Under the pieces are notes generated by a model. That model was not told the origin of the DNA. It ran no database searches and saw only the letters and a program-made list of their open reading frames with translations. Of a DNA stretch of 64,000 nt, positions 13,901 through 50,793 are shown piece after piece. Within the stretch, counting starts at the first letter, position 1, and the number at the start of each line of letters is the position of its first letter. The DNA is from Onthophagus taurus. Its lineage: Eukaryota > Arthropoda > Insecta > Coleoptera > Scarabaeidae. The DNA lies in assembly GCF_036711975.1 (NCBI RefSeq), contig NC_091970.1:999501-1063500 (forward strand). The letters run 5' to 3'. The translations under genes and the position numbers were made by a program.

Positions 13901-15526
13901 TATATACTGCTTAGGAAAGCTTCTTGGTGCTTGTAAATGACAATTTCCTGTTTGCAGAAGATTATATACTGCTTACAAAGATTTCTTACTATTTCCAGAA
14001 GGCTAGATACCGTTTCTAAATACTTCTTTACTACTAGAAAAGGATCAAATACTTTAGTAGGTTGCATTCATCTATACACCCATATCTCAAAAGCTTCCAG
14101 TTTTTTTTAGTTGTGGCTACTGATCCAGGATTCCATGCCGTATAACAGTGTGGTAAAGAGTGCTTCATTAAAGAGTACATACTTAATATTAACAGCTACA
14201 AAATACTCATAAACTAACCTATAAATAACTACCATTTAATTCATTTTTTTTCCAGATCTTCCTCACATTCAAGCTTCCGGAATAACAATGGCAGCATACG
14301 GAGATACGGTCCTATTAGAATGCAAAGTGGATGCCCACCCAGAACCAAAAATGATTTTCTGGCAAGACCACGAAGATCGAAAACCAGTTATCCAAGGTGG
14401 AAAATACGACATCCTCATAAACAAAGCAAAAGACAAAATCGATAACTTTAAATACATCATGCAACTAACGATCAAAAACATAGTAGATACCGATGTTGGA
14501 GATTATTTTTGCCACGCCGAAAACGCCTTTGGAAGCTCAACCCAACCAGTTTCCGTTCGAATACGTCATACAGCTACCGTAACAAACATAACACAATGTT
14601 GTATTGAACATAACGTTTCAACTTTATGCATGGATGCGTGCTCTTTTTATTTAGACATCGATGCGGTTATAAATAAATTAGAATGTGTTAATGATTTTGA
14701 TAAATTAATTAAATGCGCTGCTGATGGTTCGGATCATAGAAAATGTTGCGCGGACCAAGAAGTTCCAAGATCTTGCTTAGATTATTGTAGAGGTGATCCA
14801 AAATCATCTAACAAAGCTTGCGTTTTATCATACACAAAGCAAATAATGAATTGTTTCCACGAAAATAAAGATTTATTACCGGGGCCACCTCAAAATGTTA
14901 AAGTTGAAAATTTAGATTCAAAAACGATCCGAATTTCTTGGTCACCCCCGGTGAAGAATCCCCACAAAACCGAAATGTATAGGGTGTATTGGAAATTAGA
15001 GGACGATTTAACATCAAAAAAAGAAGACACTAAAGATAATTTTATTATCTTGAAAGATTTAGAGGAAGAAAAAACTTACGAATTCGTCGTTAAAGCGATT
15101 AATCACCGTGGAACTTCGATTTTAAGCGAATCAATTAAATTTACAGTTGAAGATTCTCAATTAACTTCAACGAGTTTAGAGAATTCGTCTCACTTCGGAG
15201 TGGCAATTGGGGTTATTTTAGCTTTGATTGTAGTTGGGATGTTGATTTTTGGTGCTTTTTGGTTCGTTCGAACGAAAAGGGGGGCGAAAAACCAAGGAGG
15301 GGTTGCTTTTGAGAATCCTAGTTATTTAAGGGAAGTTAATATGGATCATATTCAAAATCAAACCGATTCGAGTTCTATGGTTAATGGAATTTCTTCGGTT
15401 TCTGCAACTTCCGGGTGGAAACACGAACCGTTACACGTTCCATCTTCACACGAAGTTAACCCGACTTTATACGAAGAATTAAAACTTGGGCAAGATGGGG
15501 TTGGATTTAAAAGATTGAAACCATAG
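3969..15526 (+). CDS. Ig/FN3/DB-module transmembrane protein, C-terminal part (3 exons)
   Basis: Exons 3969-4928, 4980-5226 and 14256-15526 join in frame (phases 0 and 1) into 825 codons ending at TAG 15526. Domain order: DB module (12 Cys), two fibronectin type III domains, two Ig-like domains, a second 12-Cys DB module, one FN3, a single membrane helix (near nt 15195-15270, rich in Gly/Val/Ile/Leu) and a cytoplasmic tail of about 90 residues. This matches the insect/nematode group annotated as Ig-like and fibronectin type-III domain-containing (IGDB-type) proteins, presumably type I cell-surface receptors or adhesion molecules. The first exon opens at a TTCTCAG acceptor, so the signal peptide and earlier domains lie upstream of the window, across the nested mutarotase gene. 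The tail contains FENPSY, an FxNPxY-type sorting motif. The 9 kb second intron is mostly tandem repeat. Confidence 0.85.
4980..5226 (+). CDS. Receptor exon: Ig-like domain
   Basis: Acceptor CTGTTTTAG ends at 4979; donor GTAAGT begins at 5227, leaving one base (C) of a split codon. It encodes an Ig-like domain with the paired cysteines in MTILCIAMGTPMP and DEISCYADNGYG. The 51 bp intron before it is a normal short insect intron. Confidence 0.85.
5300..5505. mobile_element. MITE-like palindrome, copy 1
   Basis: The left end TTTATGAACGCACCCATTGG is matched in inverted orientation by the right end, which contains CCAATGGATACGTTCATAAA. The arms pair over about 33 bp with few mismatches around an AT-rich centre with no ORF. 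A second copy lies about 407 bp downstream. Confidence 0.7.
5701..5926. mobile_element. MITE-like palindrome, copy 2
   Basis: Same inverted-repeat element as at 5300, here with longer matching ends (AACGGTTTATGAACG at the left, CGTTCATAAACCGTT at the right). Flanking sequence is shared with copy 1 (for example CGTCAAATTTGTATGATTTCG on the right), so the pair arose by a tandem duplication of about 407 bp rather than by two insertions. Confidence 0.7.
6060..6960. repeat. Highly degenerate short-period repeat
   Basis: The motifs GATGTTGAGAGATATCA, AAAGACGATGTT and GATATCAAAGACGATATT recur irregularly. The region looks like an old minisatellite that has lost its period. It contains no coding potential that I would support. 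Confidence 0.5.
6961..7375. other. Unique intronic sequence
   Basis: Part of the receptor's second intron between the degenerate repeat and the 298 bp array. Nothing recognisable. Confidence 0.4.
7380..14040. repeat. Tandem array, ~298 bp units, 1192 bp higher-order period
   Basis: About 22 units of ~298 bp, each marked by CTTAGGAAAGCTTCTTAGTGC and TGCTTGATGCTGCTTGG. Marker variants recur every four units: TGCTTGGAAAGG at 8081, 9273 and 10465 is spaced exactly 1192 bp, and ACTCGTTAC recurs at the same spacing. Each unit is itself made of ~18-20 bp subunits such as AAGACTAAATACTGCT, the exact reverse complement of a unit variant in the 1-3060 minisatellite. Units become less regular after about 11.3 kb. 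The array lies entirely in one intron of the receptor gene. Confidence 0.95.
14256..15526 (+). CDS. Receptor last exon: Ig, DB, FN3, membrane helix, tail
   Basis: Acceptor TTTTTTTTCCAG ends at 14255; the C carried over plus AT makes His, and the frame then continues without a break to TAG 15526. It contains a second Ig domain (VLLECKVDAHPEPKMIFW; GDYFCHAENAFG), the second DB module (12 Cys from nt 14597), one FN3 (LPGPPQNVKVENLDSKTIRI), the membrane helix and the tail with FENPSYL and NPTLYEELKLG. Confidence 0.9.
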
Positions 15527-16190
15527 CGAAAAATTTTTCCGAAAGAATCTCGATTTTAATCATTTAATTGATTTAAAATGAAACGAGATTTTTTTTTTAG
15601 GGTTTAATAAAGAAGGAAATGTGATTTTTTTAGTTTAATACTTGTAAATGTAGGTTTTGTATAAATGTTGTAGGAGAATTCACCCAAAAAAATGTAAAAA
15701 GATTATTTCGACTGAAAAAAAGGACAAAAAAATTAAAATTTTTTACATTTTTGAATAATAAGAAAATCAATTTTTGATATAAGGAGGGTAAAAAGGTTAA
15801 ATTTTCTTTTTAATTCTAGTCATGTGATGGCGTGAATATCAACCGATAAATAAATAATTAAAAAAAAAAACCCCCCGACTTAAATAAATTATTAAATAAG
15901 CTCAATACCCTTCTTATAAGTGCAAAAAAAATATCTAAGTAGATTAAATATTTGTAAAATAAAATTAGGGACTTAAAAAAATAATAAAATTTAAAAAAAT
16001 TAATTAAAAAAAAATTTAGTGACTATAAAATAATCAATATGTGCCTTCATACTTTTTTCCTGTTAATTAGAAGAAAAATAAAATTGATGTATTACCATTT
16101 GTAAAATAAAAGTACACTTATAATAAGGAATAAAAAAATTTAAAAAAAACATGAATTTTTTATTAATTTCAAAAAATTTAAGTCAACTTT
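15527..16190 (+). other. Receptor 3' UTR and AT-rich intergenic DNA
   Basis: An AATAAA at about 15606 is the first candidate poly(A) signal after the stop. The rest is AT-rich with homopolymer runs and no further gene. Confidence 0.5.
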
Positions 16191-16765
16191 AAATGTTAAT
16201 ATTTCAAAAACGAATGGAGTTTTTCAAGATCGGTTTTGTTCATGAAAAAGCTCAAACTTTCTTTTATTAGTGGACGACGTTTCATAAAAATATCTTAAGA
16301 ATTCAATTTTTGGCGATTTTTTAAAATTATTGATAAAAATTGTTAACGTCATGAAGTCAAAAAATTTAAGTCAAGTTTAAATAGTATTATCTCAAGAACG
16401 AATGGAGATTTTCAAGATCGGTTTTTTTCATGAAAAAGCTCATACTTTCTTTTATTAGTGGGCGACGTTTCATAAAAATATCTTAAGAATTCAATTTTTG
16501 GCGATTTTTTAAAAATGATTAATAACTTCATAAAGTCAAACAGTGCAGGTCATGTTTAAATAGTAATATCTCAAGAACGAATGGAGTTTTTCAAGATCGG
16601 CTTTGTTCATGAAAAAGCTCATACTTTCTTTTATTAGTGGGCGACGTTTCATAAAAATATCTTAAGAATTCAATTTTTGGCGATTTTTTAAAAATGATTG
16701 ATAAAAATTGCTAACTTCATAAAGTTAAACAATGCAGGTCATGTTTAAATAATATCATCTCAAGA
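16190..16765. repeat. ~182 bp tandem repeat, about 3 units
   Basis: Units share CTTAAGAATTCAATTTTTGG and CAAGAACGAATGGAG, repeating near 16216, 16399 and 16580. The last unit is cut off abruptly at about 16765, where the inverted copy of the ATAD1 5' region begins. Reverse-complement units occur at 18590-18825. Confidence 0.85.
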
Positions 16766-16767
16766 AC

Positions 16768-17022
16768 GTTATTTTTTCGTATTAATCGAGGAAAATTAAT
16801 CGTTTTTGCACGCTTTATTCTTCTCGGATGGAATTAGAAGGAAATGACAGTTCTTGTCATGAAATGTGACGTAGCCGGTAAAGAGGTTACCGATTAAAAT
16901 TTTTTTTTGTTGGTTATTAATTTTTAAAATTTAAATTAATTATTAAAAAACCTTAAAATTGTTAGTTATTTTATTGTTTTAAACCGATCTATTATACAAT
17001 ACAACCACTTATTTGTTTAAAT
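16768..17022 (-). repeat. Inverted copy of the ATAD1 5' flank (left arm)
   Basis: This segment contains CTTCTCGGATGGAATTAGAA, GACGTAGCCGGTAAAGAGGT and ACAATACAACCACTTATTTG. All three occur in reverse complement and in matching order at 18826-19056, just upstream of the ATAD1 start. The arms flank UBIAD1. Confidence 0.85.
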
Positions 17023-17189
17023 ACAGTCTAACCTAATTTTAATTTATTTCTGTTTCTTTTTAATCAATCATTATTGTCATAAACTGGAAGTATTAAACGA
17101 AAAGAAATCTGTTTTAAAGCCTCTCTTTTAATATAATTAGAAACATAGAAAAAAATAAATATAAATATCAAAAAAAACTTAAAAAGAAC

Positions 17190-18164
17190 CTATCTTTTAG
17201 TAATAAACGGTAAATCCTCGATAAAACAACACGCTATAACAAACAATAACCCAAAATACAAATTTAATTTAGCAGTTCGTCTCGGTACAAAATCAATATC
17301 GTTCGAGCGAAACTGCTTTTCAATTTTAAAAGCATTCGGTAACGTAACTAACGGTAAAACGAACCATTTTGAGTATTTCATTGACGCAACAACGAACATA
17401 ATGTAAGGAATAAACAATAAAAACGCATATAAAACGTGAGAAGCCGTGTGGCCGATTAAAATAGCTAAAGTAACAATCCCCGCGCGTTTATCATGCTCAG
17501 AATCCCTCGTATTATTACTATGTAAGATAGCTTCAGTGTTTAAAGCTAAAGGAATGGCATAATATATAGTTGCCCATTCCAAACGACCAGTTTGAGACAT
17601 AAAAGCGAATAATACAGCTACAGGTCCAAAAATTGTTAACACAATTACATCTCCTAATGCGATATATTTCAGTCCAATTCCACCGGTGTAAAGAAAACTT
17701 GATGATAAACCGCCGAAATAAACTAAGGCGAGATGTTCCATTTTGGCTGGTGATAAAGCGGCTAAAAGAATAAAACCAATGCAGCCGAAAAAATAAAGCA
17801 ACGCTCCAAGTGAAACGACTTCGTCTTTAGTTAAAATATGATCGACTAGAATTCTATCGTCGGATTTTCGGGTATCAATTCCTTTTATGAAATCGAAATA
17901 TGTATTGACGAGGTTTCCGGCTCCATGAACACAAACGACGGTGAATAACGTTAAAAGTAACGTTATGTAATTAAAATCGGTACCGTCGGTGGTGTCGTTG
18001 AGATTTTTGTAGGCGAGGGTTGACCCAAGAAGGGTTGGCATTAAACTTCCACTCCACGACCATGGTCTTAACGCTAAGATATAACTCGAAATTTTCATTA
18101 AACCCGATCGGCTGTTCGATTTTTTCGTTAAATTTCCATTTAAAAGTTCTTGTTTTTCGGTCAT
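17190..18164 (-). CDS. UBIAD1: UbiA prenyltransferase domain protein (UBIAD1 type)
   Basis: Intronless gene of 324 residues, close to human UBIAD1 (338). It is a polytopic UbiA-family membrane enzyme. The first Asp-rich motif reads NTYFDFIKGIDTRKSDDR, with the Mg/prenyl-diphosphate-binding aspartates, and the second reads NNTRDSEHDKRAG, the UBIAD1-type signature. Eight or so hydrophobic helices follow the LRPWSWSGSLMPTLLGS entry segment. The known role of the family is to attach a geranylgeranyl chain to menadione to make menaquinone-4, at ER/Golgi membranes; the fly orthologue is heix. The start at 18164 is the first ATG of the frame, with an A-rich context. It is divergently arranged with ATAD1 about 0.9 kb away. 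TTTATT at about 17043 on the plus strand is a plausible reverse poly(A) signal. Confidence 0.93.
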   Translation of the reverse strand: MTEKQELLNGNLTKKSNSRSGLMKISSYILALRPWSWSGSLMPTLLGSTLAYKNLNDTTDGTDFNYITLLLTLFTVVCVHGAGNLVNTYFDFIKGIDTRKSDDRILVDHILTKDEVVSLGALLYFFGCIGFILLAALSPAKMEHLALVYFGGLSSSFLYTGGIGLKYIALGDVIVLTIFGPVAVLFAFMSQTGRLEWATIYYAIPLALNTEAILHSNNTRDSEHDKRAGIVTLAILIGHTASHVLYAFLLFIPYIMFVVASMKYSKWFVLPLVTLPNAFKIEKQFRSNDIDFVPRRTAKLNLYFGLLFVIACCFIEDLPFITKR

Positions 18165-18589
18165 TTTCGATAATTTTGCTTAAAATGAGGTTAACTTAAC
18201 CTTACTTTTGAATGTCACTGGACGTTAAACGTCAAAATTGTCAAACGTCAAAGGTAAACAAATCTGTAATGTTGGTAAGTTGGTAAAGTAGAAATTTAAT
18301 ACTTTTTTTATATTATTAATAAATAATTAAAAGTTAATTATATTTGTTATAAACTTATTTTTAAATTTTATATTATATAATATTTTTATTTTAATTTTTA
18401 AACTTGCTTTGAACACTTTGAACTTATAGTACCTAATTGTGTAATAACAAAATGTAAAAAAACTAAATAACAGTGTTTTATTTGTAAATGTTGCAAAATT
18501 AATGGTTAAAACTTGGTTAATGGAAAAGATTATGAGTCTAAAGCAGTCCCTGGATTACTAAAACGATTAGTTTTTAATTTTAATTAGGA

Positions 18590-18825
18590 AATTCAATCAT
18601 TTTTAAAAAATCGCCAAAAATTGAATTCTTAAGATATTTTTATGAAACGTCCTCCAATTATTAAAAGAAAGTATGAGCTTTTTCTTGAAAAAAACCGGTC
18701 TTGAAGAACTCCATTCGTTCTTGAGATAATACTATTTAAACATAACCTGCATTGTTTAACTTTATGAAGTTAGTAATCATTTCTTAAAAATCGCCAAAAA
18801 TTGAATTCTTAAGATATATTTATGA
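18590..18825 (-). repeat. Reverse-complement units of the 16.2 kb repeat
   Basis: Contains AAAATTGAATTCTTAAGATA twice and AACTCCATTCGTTCTTGAG, the reverse complement of the repeat at 16190-16765. Confidence 0.8.
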
Positions 18826-19056
18826 TCTTAAACAAATAAGTGGTTGTATTGTATAATAAATTAATTAATTTTAAAAATTAATAGTCAGTGTTACCAACAA
18901 AAAAGAATTTGAGCGGATAACCTCTTTACCGGCTACGTCAAATTTTATCACAAGAACTGTCATTTCCTTCTACTTCCATCCGAGAAGAATTACGCGTGCG
19001 AGAACGATGAGAAGATAATCGGATTCATTTTCCTCGAATAATACGAAAAAAACACG
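18826..19056 (+). promoter_or_regulatory. ATAD1 5' flank and probable promoter (right arm of inverted duplication)
   Basis: GC-richer segment immediately upstream of the ATAD1 ATG, including CCGGCTACGTC and CTTCCATCCGAGAAGAATTA. It is duplicated in inverse orientation at 16768-17022. No TATA box is evident. Promoter activity is inferred from position only. Confidence 0.5.
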
Positions 19057-19086
19057 GATCGTTTACCGTTTAGGAAATTGAAAACG

Positions 19087-20278
19087 ATGGCGGACGATAC
19101 TTTGGGGTACTTAAGGAGGCCGGAAATCTTCGGGATGATGTTGCGCATCGTTTTCGTATCCGCGATGTCTTACTACGGGATTAAATGGTTCATGAACCAA
19201 GTCGATCCGACAAATAAAAGCAAAAAGAGTGCGCGAAAGAAAGCCACGGAACAATTAGCGCGGTAATTACAAATTTTTAATTTTGAGGTTATGTTGCTTA
19301 AAAATTAATTTTAGGTTAGCTAAAAGTGGAAGTCACGTTCTTCCGATAGAAAAATTATCCGATTATGAAATTATGATAGCTTCTCACTTAATACATCCTG
19401 AAGATATAAACGTAACATGGTCTGATATCGCCGGATTAGAAAGTACTGTTCAAGAATTAAGAGAAACGGTGATTTTACCAATTCAACGTCGCGAACTCTT
19501 CGCTGATTCTCAATTAACTCAAGCTCCGAAAGGTGTTTTATTACATGGACCTCCTGGTTGTGGAAAAACTTTAATTGCAAAAGCGACAGCGCGAGAAGCG
19601 GGGACTTGTTTTATTAATTTAGATGTTTCTATTCTAACTGATAAGTGGTATGGTGAGAGTCAGAAATTAGCGGCGGCCGTGTTTACTTTAGCTGTAAAAA
19701 TACAACCTTGTATCATATTTATTGATGAAATTGACTCGTTTTTGCGCGCTCGAAATAGCACAGATCATGAAGCGACCGCGATGATGAAAGCGCAATTTAT
19801 GTCGTTTTGGGATGGTCTAATAACTGATCCAAATTGTACTGTTATTATAATGGGGGCTACAAATCGTCCCCAAGACTTAGATAGAGCGATTTTGCGCCGA
19901 ATGCCCGCCGCGTTCCATATCCCCCTTCCTAACGCCACCCAAAGGCGGCAAATTCTCGAATTAATCTTAATTAATGAACCAGTTGAAGATAATGTTGATG
20001 TTAATAAAATTGCGCGTTCAACTGACGGGTTTTCTGGCTCAGATTTAAGAGAATTATGTCGAAACGCTTCTGTATATCGCGTTCGTGATTATATGAAGAA
20101 TAATAGAGTCACTGTAAGGTCCACACAATCGACTAGCACGCTGGGGGAAAGCGAGGATGAATTCCACGACGCTTTACGGCCGATTTCAATGGATGATTTG
20201 ATGATTTCCATGAATAAGATGAAAGAATCAAAGTTGCATTGCGGTAGTTTACACACTGAGAGGATCGATCTTGATTAG
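19087..20278 (+). CDS. ATAD1: ATAD1/Msp1 family AAA ATPase (2 exons)
   Basis: Exons 19087-19262 and 19315-20278 join across a 52 bp GT-AG intron into 379 residues, typical of ATAD1. I place the start at ATG 19087 (context AAAACGATGG); an upstream in-frame TTG at 19078 is not needed. The N-terminus has a short membrane anchor (IFGMMLRIVFVSAMSYYGI), the mitochondrial outer-membrane/peroxisome tail of Msp1 proteins. The AAA module shows Walker A GPPGCGKT, Walker B CIIFIDEID, the pore-loop region DKWYGESQKL, sensor 1 MGATNRPQDLD and the Arg fingers in ILRRMP. The family pulls mislocalised tail-anchored proteins from the outer membrane; the Drosophila orthologue is nmd. The neighbouring head-to-head gene is UBIAD1. 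An AATAAA at 20452 is a likely poly(A) signal. Confidence 0.95.
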
Positions 20279-20554
20279 TATTACGAGATACTCGGGTGTT
20301 ACTTGAACGGGGGGGAAGCGAAGGATAATGTGGTTTTTGAACGATGTACTCGGTATAAAAAAATGTAGGAAATCGCTTCGAAATCGATTTTTTTGTTCGT
20401 TTTGTTAATGAAAATGATGTGAGAAGTTTAAAAATGCCTTTTTGTTTTTGTAATAAATAGTAGTTTTAATTTTTGGGTTAAATAAAATAAAAATTTATAA
20501 AAAAAATAATTTTTAGGTTAGATTTATGTCAGATGTCAAATTTCCTACATAACC

Positions 20555-21235
20555 TCATTTTTTATTACAAATTTTTTATTTAATGTTATTAATTTTGGAG
20601 AATGAATTAATTAATGTTGTTTATTTAAATTTAAAAATTGATTTTTAATTTATTATAAATAAAAAAATTGTGTTTTAATATGATTTAGAAAATGAGAAGC
20701 GAACTAAACGAACTTCACTCATAATCTTATTTTTTATTACAAACTTTTTATTTAATGTTATTAATTTTGGAGAATGAATTAATTAATGTTATTTATTTAA
20801 ATTTAAAAATTGATTTTTAATTTATTATAAATAAAAAAATTGTGTTTTAATATGATTTAGAAAATGAGAAGCGAACTAAACGAACTTCACTCATAATCTT
20901 ATTTTTATTACAAAACTTTTTATTTAATGTTATTAATTTTGGAGAATGAATTAATTAATGTTATTTATTTAAATTTAAAAATTGATTTTTAATTTATTAT
21001 AAATAAAAAAAATTGTGTTTTAATACGATTTAGAAAATGAGAAGCGAACTAAACGAACTTCACTCATAATCTTATTTTTTATTACAAACTTTTTATTTAA
21101 TGTTATTAATTTTGGAGAATGAATTAATTAATGTTATTTATTTAAATTTAAAAATTGATTTTTAATTTATTTATTATAAATTAAAAAAAAATCGTGTTTT
21201 AATATGATTTAGAAACGAACTTCACTGTTAATACC
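20555..21235. repeat. ~173 bp tandem repeat, 4 units
   Basis: Units start with TTTATTACAAACTTTTTATT and end with AGCGAACTAAACGAACTTCA, near 20558, 20731, 20904 and 21077. The fourth is followed by a shortened AACGAACTTCACT. It sits between the ATAD1 3' end and the PTEN first exon. The central part is almost pure A/T. Confidence 0.9.
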
Positions 21236-21239
21236 AACT

Positions 21240-21794
21240 TACAAACAAAAAAATTCACTAAAACGTGATAAAACCAGACGGTGGACAAGAACGGTGGCGT
21301 TCGGTGCAGCAAAATGTCTCGTTCGCGTTCGTTTCATTTTCGAATCGAGAAGAAATTCGCGATAAACTAAAACCAGATGAAACGTAACGAGAAAGCGACG
21401 TAATTAGTGAATGAAAGAGTGTGAAATGTTAAATCGCGTGTGAGATGGCGTCGAACGCGTTCCTTTAGAATCTTTTTTTGTTATTGGTTGTTATAAGAAG
21501 GCTGGTGAAGAAGAAAAAGAAGTTTTTGGACGTTTGATCGAGGAGAAAAAAAGGCGAAGAAATTAAAAGAAAAACTAAAATAATGTTCGAGTATAATAAT
21601 AATAATAGTAAAGGGTGTAAAAATAGAACGTGGTCTATTAGTGAGTTGGAATCATCATTATAGTTGTGTGTCAAAAATTAAAAACAAAAAAAAGTAAGAA
21701 AATTATGGTTTAATAGTGTTTAAGTTATGATTTTTTTAACACAAAAAAGAAGTTAAGTTAAAGAGGAAGAAGAACACGGAGGTTTTACTTTTTT
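21240..21794 (+). promoter_or_regulatory. PTEN promoter/5' UTR region
   Basis: After the AT-rich repeats the composition changes abruptly, with several CG dinucleotides (for example GTCTCGTTCGCGTTCG at about 21310 and GTCGAACGCGTTCC at about 21450), as expected of an insect 5' UTR/promoter. An in-frame TAA at 21759 precedes the ATG at 21795. The exact transcription start cannot be fixed from sequence. Confidence 0.5.
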
Positions 21795-49892
<28,098 letters not shown>

Positions 49893-50304
49893 TAATTAAG
49901 TGGAGAAAATGATTGGAATGAAATGAAATGATAATAATAATTTTGTAGTTGTGGGTTATTTGTGTTGTTTAAGCGCTTTTTTCTCTAAGAGCATGCTTTT
50001 TTTGTATCATACCATCATCGCCATCATATCAAAACCAATTAAAACCGATTAAGATAAAGGTGTACAATAATAATAATAACGATGATATGTTGAGGATGAC
50101 ATTTTTATTACTTTTTTGTATACCACCGAAATGAAAAAGGTTAAAAATAAGGAAAGAAGTAGAAAGTACAAATTTTTCTTTGTGTAGGGATCTCATTAAT
50201 TGATCGTAATTGTTAATTTTAATTAATTAATTTAATCTTTCAGTATACGCGCTTACACAGTTTCTTAGAAGTTATTAAATTTTAAATTTATTATTTACTT
50301 CTTT
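49893..50304 (+). other. Probable PTEN 3' UTR
   Basis: Sequence after the -STYL stop, with ATAATAATAA runs. No other gene is visible; candidate AATAAA signals occur later (near 50383). Confidence 0.4.
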
Positions 50305-50450
50305 GCACTAGAACTAACATTAAACCTAGAACTAGAATCATTCGGGTTTAGTTCTATGTTTAGTGTTAATTTTGGTTTTAGTTTAATAAAAATATACAAC
50401 AATCTAGCGCTGAATAACAAATAAAACTAGAACTAACACTAGACCTGGAA
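50305..50450. mobile_element. Terminal-like block, left (GAACTAACACTAG family)
   Basis: Contains AGAACTAACATTAAACCTAG, a complementary TTTAGTTCTATGTTTAGTG (hairpin-forming) and AGCGCTGAATAACAA. Related blocks occur at 55176-55230 and, inverted, at 59395-59480. Confidence 0.6.
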
Positions 50451-50493
50451 TTTTTGATAAATTCACCACGTGGCACTATATTCTGGTAAAAAA

Positions 50494-50785
50494 TAAAGTC
50501 CCTAGATTTACGCAGTTTGCCGCCATTTTGGCTCGAAAGTCAAGCGGGAAATTTAAAACTATGTCGTTCTATTGATAAAATTACGCCAAAACTCCTTTCT
50601 TTTTTCTCGTGGTACTCTTAAGAGTCGAAAGCCCTTCTTACTGCTATTTTTGCAACTCCAAAGGCAACAAGACGGCAATATTTTTGTAAATAAGTGGTGA
50701 GATGCAGTGTCAAGTTGTCAAACCGCCATTTTGGCTCGAAAACAGGCGTCATGAACCGCGGTACTTTGTAAATCTAGGGACTTTA
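50494..50785. mobile_element. 292 bp MITE with 18 bp perfect TIRs
   Basis: The left end TAAAGTCCCTAGATTTAC and right end GTAAATCTAGGGACTTTA are perfect inverted repeats. GTAAAAAA flanks both sides (50486-50493 and 50786-50793), an 8 bp target duplication of hAT type, although a TA duplication cannot be excluded. It interrupts the first, diverged unit of the downstream array. Inside, CCGCCATTTTGGCTCGAAA occurs twice. Confidence 0.8.
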
Positions 50786-50793
50786 GTAAAAAA

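Noticed and set aside
19078..19086. TTG start upstream of ATAD1 ATG
   Set aside because: Eukaryotic initiation at TTG is unlikely; ATG 19087 has a good context and matches the family N-terminus.
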